DNA of 5,272 bases from Anaerolineaceae bacterium (GTDB lineage: Bacteria; Chloroflexota; Anaerolineae; Anaerolineales; Anaerolineaceae). Shown here in pieces: positions 1 to 5,272 of the stretch; positions within the stretch are counted from its first letter, which is position 1; each line of letters opens with the position of its first letter. Made by a program: the position numbers and the translations under genes. The stretch lies in NCBI GenBank assembly GCA_017995665.1, contig JAGOIM010000114.1:1-5272 (forward strand), in the 5' to 3' direction. The notes beneath the pieces were generated by a model. That model was not told the DNA's origin and searched no databases. It saw only the letters and a program-made list of their open reading frames with translations.

Positions 1-838
1 GCAGTTGATTGCGGGGATGGTCAAAACTTGAGCGCAAAAATATTGCCGTGCTTTTCTCAAAGAGGAAATCAGGATAAACCAAACTAGCCAAGGTATTGTG
101 GTTCATTTCAGGGATGCCTTCAAAACTTGCCCAGGCTTTGGCGTTTTCGTTAATTTGTGTTTTCCAGCGTCGGGCGATAACCTCCAACTCACCTGAAGCA
201 AAAATCATGATGTTTCGTTCGAGCAATTGTCCTGCCAGGCGGCGGCTCTCGTTTTTCATTAGCGGGATATCGGGATGGAAACGCGCATTTTGGTCAATCA
301 TCAGAGCACAAGCTTGCTCGACAGCTTCTTTTTGATTTTGAACAATGCCCAAGCGCTGGGCTAAGGCGAGGAGCAAGCCAAAAGACCAGCCGATAGCGGT
401 CCGCGGTTGACCTTGATGGTTAAATTTCCAATGCGGAATCCCTCTTGCCAGTGTTTCCTCTTCCAGTTTTCCGCCGGTTGAAATCGTCAAAAGCGAACAA
501 TTCTGTTCAAGAGCGAGGTGGAAGCTGCTGAGAGTTTCTTCGGTGTTGCCGGAGTGGGAAGAGCAAATGACCAAAGTTTCTCCGCCTTCCGCCCAGACGG
601 GCAAGTCATAACCGCGATGGGAAATGACAGGAATTTTAGCAAAAGCAGAAAGATAACTGCCGAAAAGATCACCGCCGATCGCCGAACCGCCCATCCCACT
701 GATGATGATTTTGTCGATTTCCGGGTAATCGGGAAGCGGCAGGCTTAAGCCCAGTTCCCAAGCATTTTTAAGGTCGGATGGTAAGGCTGCAATTGCAGCC
801 AGCATGTTTTCGGGGTCCTTCGAATCGGAATTGTTCAT
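1..838 (-). CDS. Bifunctional phosphoglucose/phosphomannose isomerase (SIS family), C-terminus cut by window edge
   Basis: The visible 279 residues match archaeal/bacterial-type bifunctional isomerases, which interconvert glucose-6-P or mannose-6-P with fructose-6-P in the cytoplasm. The first SIS domain shows the phosphosugar-binding stretch GMGGSAIGGDL (residues about 48-58) and SSHSGNTEETL (about 93-103). The second half has QINENAK (about 228-234) and PEMNHNT (about 243-249). E231 and H247 are 16 residues apart, as are the catalytic Glu and His of the Pyrobaculum enzyme as I recall them. The catalytic Lys expected about 80 residues later lies outside the window, as do roughly the last 50-80 residues of a usual ~330-350-residue protein. 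The ATG at 838 is supported by AAAAGGAGA at 851-843, five bases from the start after GGAG. The gene is the last visible one of the minus-strand cluster, 61 bp after the lipoprotein gene. Nothing looks broken. The call rests on motif recognition and is strong at family level; relative activity on glucose versus mannose substrates cannot be told. Confidence 0.93.
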   Translation of the reverse strand, partial: MNNSDSKDPENMLAAIAALPSDLKNAWELGLSLPLPDYPEIDKIIISGMGGSAIGGDLFGSYLSAFAKIPVISHRGYDLPVWAEGGETLVICSSHSGNTEETLSSFHLALEQNCSLLTISTGGKLEEETLARGIPHWKFNHQGQPRTAIGWSFGLLLALAQRLGIVQNQKEAVEQACALMIDQNARFHPDIPLMKNESRRLAGQLLERNIMIFASGELEVIARRWKTQINENAKAWASFEGIPEMNHNTLASLVYPDFLFEKSTAIFLRSSFDHPRNQL

Positions 839-840
839 AG

Positions 841-868
841 ATTCTCCTTTTGAGGCTTGAATTTTAAC
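841..868 (-). promoter_or_regulatory. Putative -10 box and ribosome binding site of the isomerase gene
   Basis: On the minus strand GTTAAAAT (868-861) contains a TAAAAT -10-like hexamer (866-861). CAAGC follows at 859-855, then AGGAGAAT (848-841), which holds the ribosome binding site. The same order of GTTAAAAT, CAAGC and AGGAGAAT occurs before the plus-strand gene at 4383, which is the main reason to believe it. No convincing -35 box is seen, and the GG before the box is not the TG of an extended -10. It may give the isomerase a transcript of its own in addition to read-through from upstream. Confidence 0.4.
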
Positions 869-899
869 CGATTTGACAGTATCAGGAAAGAGCGGGATT

Positions 900-1583
900 T
901 CAATCATCCTTTGGGGTCGGGATGGGGGTGGGGGCGTTGGTTACGACAATTCGAACATAAAATGGGCCGTCAGCGTTAAAGCCCAAGCCAAAAAGTTTGC
1001 CATCCGGATCCATCAGCATCCAATTGCTTTGATAAGTTCCCGGTACAATCGGAGCATAAAATGTAACGCTCAAATCGATAGCCTGACCAGGTAAAACTTC
1101 ACCGGGGAGGAATTGCTCTTGCTGAGCTCCCATCGAATTTTGTGAAAAATAGACCAGCTTGTAAAGGCGCGTCCATTTACAAGCGCCCTGATTAACTATC
1201 CGCCAAGTTTTGACAAACTCCTGCCCGGCATACATCTGGCTGCCATCCGGAACGCTTAGGTCAAAAGGTACACCGGCAGCTGCTTTGTTGCAAATTTGGT
1301 CGCTGGTTGGGCTGGGGGCAGGCGTGGGACTGCGGACGATGGTTGGAATTTGCGTAATTTCGGGCAAAGGCGTGGCGGTACTGGTGGCGGTTGCGGTTGG
1401 AAGGACTGCCTGGGTCAAAAAAGCCGCCTCAGTAACCTGGGCAATCGCGGTTTCCATCAATTCTTCCTCGCTCAAAGCAATCGAAATCGGTGTCGCTATT
1501 GCTGTCGGACTTTCAGGACGGCAAGAGACTAAAACCGACAAACTTATTACCAAAAACAGAAAGAAAGAACGGAAAGATTTCAT
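900..1583 (-). CDS. Lipoprotein with NBR1-type Ig-like domain
   Basis: This 227-residue protein begins with a lipoprotein signal: positive n-region MKSFR, a hydrophobic core and a lipobox ending LVSC, with C21 as the predicted lipidated cysteine. An alanine/threonine-rich helix-like stretch follows (about 36-60, containing ETAIAQVTEAAF), then a flexible Thr/Pro linker (about 61-95) and one NBR1-like Ig domain (about 98-213). The domain shows the typical spacing: C98, VPDGS, the F.KTWRI.N.G.CKWT core (123-138), PGQAIDLSV, APIVPGTYQSNW and a final G.LFGLGF. C98 and C135 are the pair expected to form a disulfide outside the membrane. A second short Thr/Pro tail ends the protein. In bacteria such domains are usually attached to surface proteins and are thought to serve in binding, but ligand and role are unknown. 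It starts 14 bp after the stop of the large gene, implying co-transcription. Its ribosome binding site is poor (AAGG one base before ATG), so translation may be coupled. An in-frame TAA two codons upstream rules out an earlier start. Confidence 0.9.
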   Translation of the reverse strand: MKSFRSFFLFLVISLSVLVSCRPESPTAIATPISIALSEEELMETAIAQVTEAAFLTQAVLPTATATSTATPLPEITQIPTIVRSPTPAPSPTSDQICNKAAAGVPFDLSVPDGSQMYAGQEFVKTWRIVNQGACKWTRLYKLVYFSQNSMGAQQEQFLPGEVLPGQAIDLSVTFYAPIVPGTYQSNWMLMDPDGKLFGLGFNADGPFYVRIVVTNAPTPIPTPKDD

Positions 1584-1597
1584 GCCTTAATTTTACA

Positions 1598-4102
1598 TCA
1601 GTCTGCCGGGCTCTGGTTCTCTTCGTGAACGAAGAATTTTAACGAGCTGCCAAAATGATATTGCAAACTTCCATCTTGAAAACGAACGGTCGAATTTTTC
1701 CCCTCGCGAATCACTTCCAAACCGCGATAAAGCAACTTGAATGCCCCGGGAAAGGGATTTTGCCCTTGAATACTAAGCTTGCCTTCATTATAAATTCGGA
1801 TTCCGGCCAAATCGAGAATCAAACTCACCGGTATCAGTCCGCCGATTGTATTGCGCGAAGCCAAAATTCGGCCTGTCCGGGCATCCCAACGGTCGCTTGT
1901 ATTGTGTTCCTGGCTGAGTTGTTTTGCTTGCGCCAAAATCAGCTGATTGAGCAATTGAAAAGCGATTGCGCTCTCACCTTTGCGAATCAAATCCGCCACA
2001 AGCAACAAATTCCAGCCGAGATTAACCTGCTGATCCTCAGCCTGCAAATTGAGGTTTTCGGGGATGCCAAATTCATAGTTTGCGATGATAGTTTCAAGCG
2101 AAGTTTCGGACTCATCTTCTGGTTCCGAATCGGGAAGAGTGAAAAGCAAGCCGATATCCTGACATTCGAGGTCAGCCTTATGAATGCGCAAGTTACAATC
2201 TTTGAGATCGAGAGCACTGATTTTATCAATTCGGCAGTAGCGTTCTTTTGTCGTATAAAAGAAACTGCCGGGTAGCCAAAGCAAATTTCCCGGCTCAATC
2301 GCTTCAGCCACTTGCTCACCGTCCTGATTTTCACCGTGTAAATAAAATGTAGCTGGTTTCTTGAGCTGGATTTGAGGCTTCAGGCGTAAATTCAAGCGAC
2401 TACATTTGGCAAAATAAATTGCTTTTTCGCCGAAATCTTCCAGCTTGCCCTCATAAATTAATTCGCCTTTCTGCCATTGGCCGCTTTCAAAATCGAGCGC
2501 CGTATTACTGTTTGTCTTGTTTTCGTAATTCGCCAAAAAAGCTTCTAAAACAGAAAGATGCTCCCCGATCTCAGCGATTGCTTCTGAATCTTCGGCGATT
2601 TGGGCAATTTTTTGCAATTCGCGCAGTTCGATGCGCAAAAGTGCAATCAGATTGACTTGCTCGGTAGCATTAATCTGAATGGGGAAACCTTCTTCGTCCA
2701 AAAGGTTGAAATTGGAGAGGGAAGTCAGCCCCGCTTGCTCAATTTTGCTCCATTCGGGGATGCCATCCTGGTCTCGGTCATGCTGCGGACTAAACCAGGC
2801 GAGGCTCAGCTTTTTCAGTTGTGGGTATATCGTGGTTAAAAATTCCTTTCCCTCGATTTGCTGATGAATGCGCCAGCCTAAATCGCAAAGGCAGGGGAAG
2901 GGAAGTGCATTTTGCGGGTTTTTCTTTTGTTCAAGAAGCGCGTCTTCGATGAAATCAGTAAAAATCCGGGCTGCCAATTCGCTTTGAGCAGGGATGAGGC
3001 TGTTCAGAATTTGCCATAATTCGAGGGCAGAGATTTTCGATTTTCCGAGGGAAAGCTTCGGTGTAAAGGCGGAATGAATACTTCGGCTGCGGTCCGGGCG
3101 AACCATGCCCTGAGCATCGCGGCGCAGTAACTGAAAAGCCTGATTCTGATTTGAGTAGAGTACAGCATCCCATTCGGGAAGTGTGGTGTTAATTTGAAGC
3201 ATGCGGCAATCGTTGGCAATTTCGATTTTCGCAATTTCGCCGTCCCAATTTACCGGAAAAGGACGATCAGAAACTGCGGCGTCATCCGAACCTGGCTGAA
3301 GCTTGCATTGCCATAGACATTGCAAACTTTGTCCGGCTTTGAGCTGCTTGTTTTGCTCCAAAGCCAGGTTAGGGCTGAGAATTGTTGTCGACCCGCCCTC
3401 AATTTCAAGATTGATGGAAAGATTTCCACTTTGTCCTTTGAGCTTGTTTTGAAACCCTTGTTTTACCGGGCGAAGCTCCGAACTGCCCTGTAAGGTGATC
3501 AGACGGGCAGTAAGCCTTGCGCCGACGTCAAGATTTTCGCTTCCGTGATTAAAGATACTGATGCGCCCTTGCAAGCAGGACCCGCTTCGCAGCCAAAATT
3601 CAATCATAGCCTCAAGCTCAAGCTGAAGTGTCACGGTTAATTTGGCGTAATTGGAATAAATTTTGTCTATCCTCGGCCTGGCAAAAAAACCTCCAATCCG
3701 TTCAAAGGGGATTTTATTCAAACTGATTTGAGGAAAAATATGAAAACTTCGCGCCTGTAAACCAAGCGTACTAAACAAGCTCAGAGGGGCATCCTCATCC
3801 AACCCAACTTGCCAGACGACATCCAAAGCATCCGGCTCAGAATTAAAAGCCTGATCTGCAGCTAAAGTCAGCCCAATCGGGTCAGTCTTATAGAAGGGGA
3901 CTGTGTTCACAGTTTCAATTATAAAACAGGATGGAACTGGCAGTTGAAAATTGACATTTGCCCTGTTTATTGCCCACTTTTCTGCAATTCTCAAAATAAT
4001 TAAATCAGCAAAAAACCCAACATATACTTTGTAAATTACATAATATATACTATGGTATGGGGACCTCCCCATGCAAGAACCGCAAAATTTCTTTAATGCC
4101 AA
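1598..4102 (-). CDS. MGH1/GH63-like six-hairpin glycosidase-type protein, possibly inactive; start uncertain
   Basis: The open frame gives up to 834 residues from a TTG. Residues about 51-350 are beta-rich with few helices, resembling the N-terminal sandwich of GH63/MGH1-like enzymes. From about 355 helical segments start (ALELWQILNSL; ARIFTDFIEDALL), and HDRDQDGIPEW (441-451) matches the calcium-binding DxDxDGxPEW loop of (alpha/alpha)6 toroid glycosidases. Residues about 560-690 look like a beta-rich insertion. Helices resume (NLGWNLLLVADLI, about 694-706), and ASRNTIGGLIPVSLILDLAGIRI plus NPFPGAFKLLYRGLEVIREG (about 748-801) resemble the C-terminal end of that fold. I do not see the acidic WDNSP-like or EDNP-like motif that usually follows the DGxPEW loop in active relatives; 452-468 read as a non-acidic stretch apart from E454. 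There is no clear signal peptide, so a cytoplasmic protein is likely. The first ~36-50 residues are AT-rich, Tyr/Ile-rich and hold a palindrome, and look non-coding. Candidate starts are TTG 4102, ATG 4072 and TTG 3994, none with a good ribosome binding site. It heads the minus-strand cluster. The substrate cannot be named. Confidence 0.72.
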   Translation of the reverse strand: MALKKFCGSCMGRSPYHSIYYVIYKVYVGFFADLIILRIAEKWAINRANVNFQLPVPSCFIIETVNTVPFYKTDPIGLTLAADQAFNSEPDALDVVWQVGLDEDAPLSLFSTLGLQARSFHIFPQISLNKIPFERIGGFFARPRIDKIYSNYAKLTVTLQLELEAMIEFWLRSGSCLQGRISIFNHGSENLDVGARLTARLITLQGSSELRPVKQGFQNKLKGQSGNLSINLEIEGGSTTILSPNLALEQNKQLKAGQSLQCLWQCKLQPGSDDAAVSDRPFPVNWDGEIAKIEIANDCRMLQINTTLPEWDAVLYSNQNQAFQLLRRDAQGMVRPDRSRSIHSAFTPKLSLGKSKISALELWQILNSLIPAQSELAARIFTDFIEDALLEQKKNPQNALPFPCLCDLGWRIHQQIEGKEFLTTIYPQLKKLSLAWFSPQHDRDQDGIPEWSKIEQAGLTSLSNFNLLDEEGFPIQINATEQVNLIALLRIELRELQKIAQIAEDSEAIAEIGEHLSVLEAFLANYENKTNSNTALDFESGQWQKGELIYEGKLEDFGEKAIYFAKCSRLNLRLKPQIQLKKPATFYLHGENQDGEQVAEAIEPGNLLWLPGSFFYTTKERYCRIDKISALDLKDCNLRIHKADLECQDIGLLFTLPDSEPEDESETSLETIIANYEFGIPENLNLQAEDQQVNLGWNLLLVADLIRKGESAIAFQLLNQLILAQAKQLSQEHNTSDRWDARTGRILASRNTIGGLIPVSLILDLAGIRIYNEGKLSIQGQNPFPGAFKLLYRGLEVIREGKNSTVRFQDGSLQYHFGSSLKFFVHEENQSPAD
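4057..4072. promoter_or_regulatory. 16-bp palindrome, candidate operator in the leader of the large minus-strand gene
   Basis: ATGGGGA (4057-4063), CC, TCCCCAT (4066-4072) is a perfect dyad with 7-bp arms. An extra G/C pair (4055/4074) lies one mismatch outside. On the minus strand it is followed by an AT-rich run with TATATT-like sequence and preceded by TTGCAT, so it could sit in the spacer of a promoter. This fits a downstream start for the gene. No protein can be named as its binder. Confidence 0.4.
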
Positions 4103-4120
4103 AATATAATGGGATTTCCA

Positions 4121-4206
4121 ACGGGGCGGGTTTTCCTAATTGAGCAATTTCAATACCACTCACTTCGTTCGGGGACGATGCCCGCTCAGGCCTTAAACCC
4201 GCCCGT
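4121..4206. repeat. Long imperfect inverted repeat (structured element)
   Basis: The outer arms ACGGGGCGGGTTT (4121-4133) and AAACCCGCCCGT (4195-4206) are complementary apart from one extra G. Inside them TGAGC (4141-4145) pairs with GCTCA (4184-4188), and CGGG (4170-4173) could pair with CCCG (4181-4184). The whole could fold as a nested hairpin of about 86 nt on either strand. It is more GC-rich than the sequence on both sides. No U-run follows on either strand, so it is not a simple intrinsic terminator. It could be a MITE/REP-like dispersed repeat or a structured leader; one copy cannot decide. Confidence 0.5.
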
Positions 4207-4277
4207 ACACTTGTAAAAAACCAATATCCGAATAATATCTTTTGATTTGGTTGGGATCCGGTTTCACAAATGTTCTC

Positions 4278-4303
4278 ATGATTGATGATGGCAGTTCAAT
4301 CAT
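4278..4303. promoter_or_regulatory. Perfect 8-bp-arm dyad, candidate regulator site
   Basis: ATGATTGA (4278-4285) and TCAATCAT (4296-4303) are exact inverted copies with a 10-bp spacer. The centre is about 75 bp upstream of the transcription start expected for the gene at 4383, a usual place for an activator or cooperative repressor site. Three bases separate it from the next dyad, which has the same 26-bp length. Confidence 0.4.
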
Positions 4304-4306
4304 AAG

Positions 4307-4332
4307 ATTTTTTGGGCTGAATCCCGAAAAAT
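4307..4332. promoter_or_regulatory. 26-bp dyad abutting the expected -35 region
   Basis: ATTTTTTGGG (4307-4316) and CCCGAAAAAT (4323-4332) are inverted copies matching at 9 of 10 positions, the tenth being a T:G wobble in the folded strand, around a 6-bp centre. It ends within the -35 position expected from the -10 box at 4353, so a bound protein would interfere with or contact polymerase. The T-run precedes the GGG arm and the A-run follows, the opposite of a bidirectional terminator, so I read it as an operator candidate. Confidence 0.4.
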
Positions 4333-4349
4333 ATCTTTCCCTGGCTTTA

Positions 4350-4377
4350 TGTTAAAATCAAGCTTATATGATAGGAG
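4350..4377 (+). promoter_or_regulatory. Extended -10 promoter and ribosome binding site of the penicillin-binding-protein gene
   Basis: TG-T-TAAAAT (4350-4358) fits the extended -10 pattern TGnTATAAT with one mismatch. No good -35 is seen at 4330-4335, which is common for extended -10 promoters. Transcription would begin near 4365 with a leader of about 20 nt. AGGAG (4373-4377) is five bases from the ATG at 4383 and fixes that start. Confidence 0.55.
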
Positions 4378-4382
4378 AATTT

Positions 4383-5272
4383 ATGGAATCCAATCAAGAA
4401 AACAAACAAGAACAAAAACAGGACTCGAGCCAAGACTCGAATTATGAAAACGAAAACGCGTCTCATTGGGAGGCAGCAGCAAGTAGTTTTGAACAAGATC
4501 AGTCCGAGACAACAGGTGAAGGGCCATTAAATCCTGATGTAGAAGTCAACGCTTCAGATGCTGAAAACCTATCGGCTAAAGCCGACGGCGAGAATCTGAC
4601 GAAAGCCGATGCCAATGGGCAAGCTGCTATGGATGAGGATAGTTCGCAGTTTAAAGAAATTGAAAATTATCGCGAAACACCGCTCAGCTTCGAAGAGCGC
4701 AGTGGGATGAATGACTACAAGAACCCGGGTGCGGAATTCAAAACAGGGCATTGGGCAATCAAGCCACCTGTGGATAATGAGGCGACCAATTTTCAGGTTT
4801 CTCTATTACCGCCCGATCCTGATTCCATCGAAACTATCCCTCCGGAAAACCCTCCCCAGGCACCCGAAATGGAAGAAGTTTTGCCGGAAACAGTCAGCGA
4901 GATTGACAGCGGCGCAACCCTGCTCAACCCAATTGCTTTCACGCCCGTTGGCAGCCCGGTTTCTTCTGATACCCAACCAATCGAAACCGCTAAGTCAAAA
5001 GCAAAGGCACAAACTCAGCCTCACAAGACTACGGTAAATAAAGTTCAGACAGGCGAAAAAACTCGAAAGCTGCCAGTTGAAGCAACCCAACCAATTCCAA
5101 GCGGAGGTCAACCGCCAAAGCCACCGCAAAAAGCTAAAACCAAAAAGGGAAAAAAAGGCAGGGGCTGGTTGATTGCCCTGATTGTTTTGCTGGTTTTGTT
5201 TTTAGTTGGCGCAATTGCTGCCATAACAATCTATTTGGACATTGCCAAAACCTTGCCCTCCGTCGACGAGTT
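4383..5272 (+). CDS. Probable class A penicillin-binding protein with long disordered cytoplasmic N-terminal tail; cut by window edge
   Basis: 296 complete codons are visible and the frame runs off the window. Residues 1-261 have no predicted fold: an acidic, Asn/Gln/Ser-rich part (1-~115), a Pro/Glu-rich part (about 140-170) and a Lys/Thr/Pro/Gln-rich basic part (about 200-261), ending in a dense Lys/Arg cluster (KTKKGKKGR). There is no cysteine. A single hydrophobic helix follows (W262 to about Y284), then YLDIAKTLPSVDE, which resembles the stretch just after the membrane anchor of class A penicillin-binding proteins, ahead of the GT51 glycosyltransferase domain. The charge distribution puts the tail in the cytoplasm and the missing catalytic domains outside. 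Such enzymes polymerise glycan strands and cross-link peptidoglycan. A tail of 261 residues is much longer than the few to tens of residues usual in the family. ENLSAKAD and ENLTKAD (61-68, 70-76) form a small imperfect repeat. The start is fixed by AGGAG five bases upstream. Another single-pass envelope protein is possible because no catalytic motif is in view. Confidence 0.68.
   Translation, partial: MESNQENKQEQKQDSSQDSNYENENASHWEAAASSFEQDQSETTGEGPLNPDVEVNASDAENLSAKADGENLTKADANGQAAMDEDSSQFKEIENYRETPLSFEERSGMNDYKNPGAEFKTGHWAIKPPVDNEATNFQVSLLPPDPDSIETIPPENPPQAPEMEEVLPETVSEIDSGATLLNPIAFTPVGSPVSSDTQPIETAKSKAKAQTQPHKTTVNKVQTGEKTRKLPVEATQPIPSGGQPPKPPQKAKTKKGKKGRGWLIALIVLLVLFLVGAIAAITIYLDIAKTLPSVDE

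Larger units (their letters stand above)
4103..4382. other. Divergent intergenic region rich in dyad symmetry
   Basis: This 280-bp stretch separates the minus-strand cluster from the plus-strand gene at 4383. No supported ORF, tRNA or known RNA is seen. It holds a long imperfect inverted repeat (4121-4206), two adjacent 26-bp dyads (4278-4303, 4307-4332) and a -10 box (4353-4358). A weaker dyad AACCAA (4219-4224) / TTGGTT (4247-4252) also lies here. If the large gene really starts near 3994, the non-coding region extends left to about 3995. Confidence 0.8.

Noticed and set aside
1290..1400. Repetitive GT/GG-rich plus-strand sequence, possible tandem repeat
   Set aside because: It is the codon pattern of the Thr/Pro-rich linker; no fixed period or repeated unit is seen.
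1210..1590. 126-codon plus-strand frame over the lipoprotein gene
   Set aside because: Its Val/Gly/Ala-rich product is the complement of the Thr/Pro linker and signal sequence on the minus strand, which form a clear lipoprotein.
1655..2275. 206-codon plus-strand frame inside the large minus-strand gene
   Set aside because: It is antisense to well-patterned coding sequence (the C-terminal end of the glycosidase-like protein), has no recognisable motif and no ribosome binding site.
4121..4206. Inverted repeat read as an intrinsic terminator
   Set aside because: Neither strand has a T-run after the second arm, and it lies between divergent genes where no transcript needs to end.
4572..4585. 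Short palindrome TCGGCTAAAGCCGA
   Set aside because: It lies inside the coding tail, arises from adjacent Ser-Ala-Lys-Ala-Asp codons, and its 6-bp arms are within what chance gives over a window of this size.
4711..5037. 108-codon plus-strand frame in another reading frame of the penicillin-binding-protein tail
   Set aside because: The frame from 4383 has a promoter, a ribosome binding site and continues into a membrane helix; the alternative is a shadow with no ribosome binding site.
1..5272. CRISPR array, tRNA, rRNA, insertion sequence or attachment site
   Set aside because: No regularly spaced direct repeats, cloverleaf, rRNA-like stretch, transposase motif or paired end repeats could be found by eye on either strand.

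Overview
The window looks like chromosomal DNA from an Anaerolineae-type bacterium (Chloroflexota). The main evidence is the lipoprotein at 900-1583. It combines an alanine/threonine-rich stretch after the lipobox, a threonine/proline linker and a single NBR1-type Ig-like domain, an architecture typical of that class. The bifunctional phosphoglucose/phosphomannose isomerase and the large six-hairpin-glycosidase-like protein fit the same assignment. No rRNA, tRNA, CRISPR array, transposase or phage gene is visible. The assignment rests on recognised family patterns, not on a search.

Layout. Positions 1-4102 are filled by three minus-strand genes in one probable transcription unit, read from right to left. 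First is a protein of up to 834 residues resembling MGH1/GH63-like (alpha/alpha)6 glycosidases (1598-4102). After 14 bp comes the NBR1-Ig lipoprotein (900-1583). After 61 bp comes a SIS-family glucose-6-P/mannose-6-P isomerase (start at 838, C-terminus cut off by the window edge). The isomerase also seems to have its own short leader, with a GTTAAAAT box and a good ribosome binding site. Positions 4103-4382 (possibly 3995-4382, depending on the true start of the large gene) form a divergent intergenic region rich in dyad symmetry. From 4383 rightward a plus-strand gene encodes a very long, acidic-then-basic, cysteine-free cytoplasmic tail. One transmembrane helix and the start of what looks like a class A penicillin-binding protein follow, and the window ends there.

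How the genes may work together. The isomerase interconverts hexose phosphates that feed glycan and envelope precursors. The large protein has the fold signature of a carbohydrate-acting enzyme. The lipoprotein would sit on the outer face of the membrane. The divergent gene would polymerise and cross-link peptidoglycan. A shared carbohydrate or envelope theme is plausible but is inference. The points most worth a second look are the apparent loss of the acidic active-site motif in the glycosidase-like protein, two adjacent 26-bp dyads in front of the penicillin-binding-protein gene, a 16-bp palindrome in the putative leader of the large gene, and a long imperfect inverted repeat at 4121-4206. 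I see no clear evidence of a wholly new multi-gene system.
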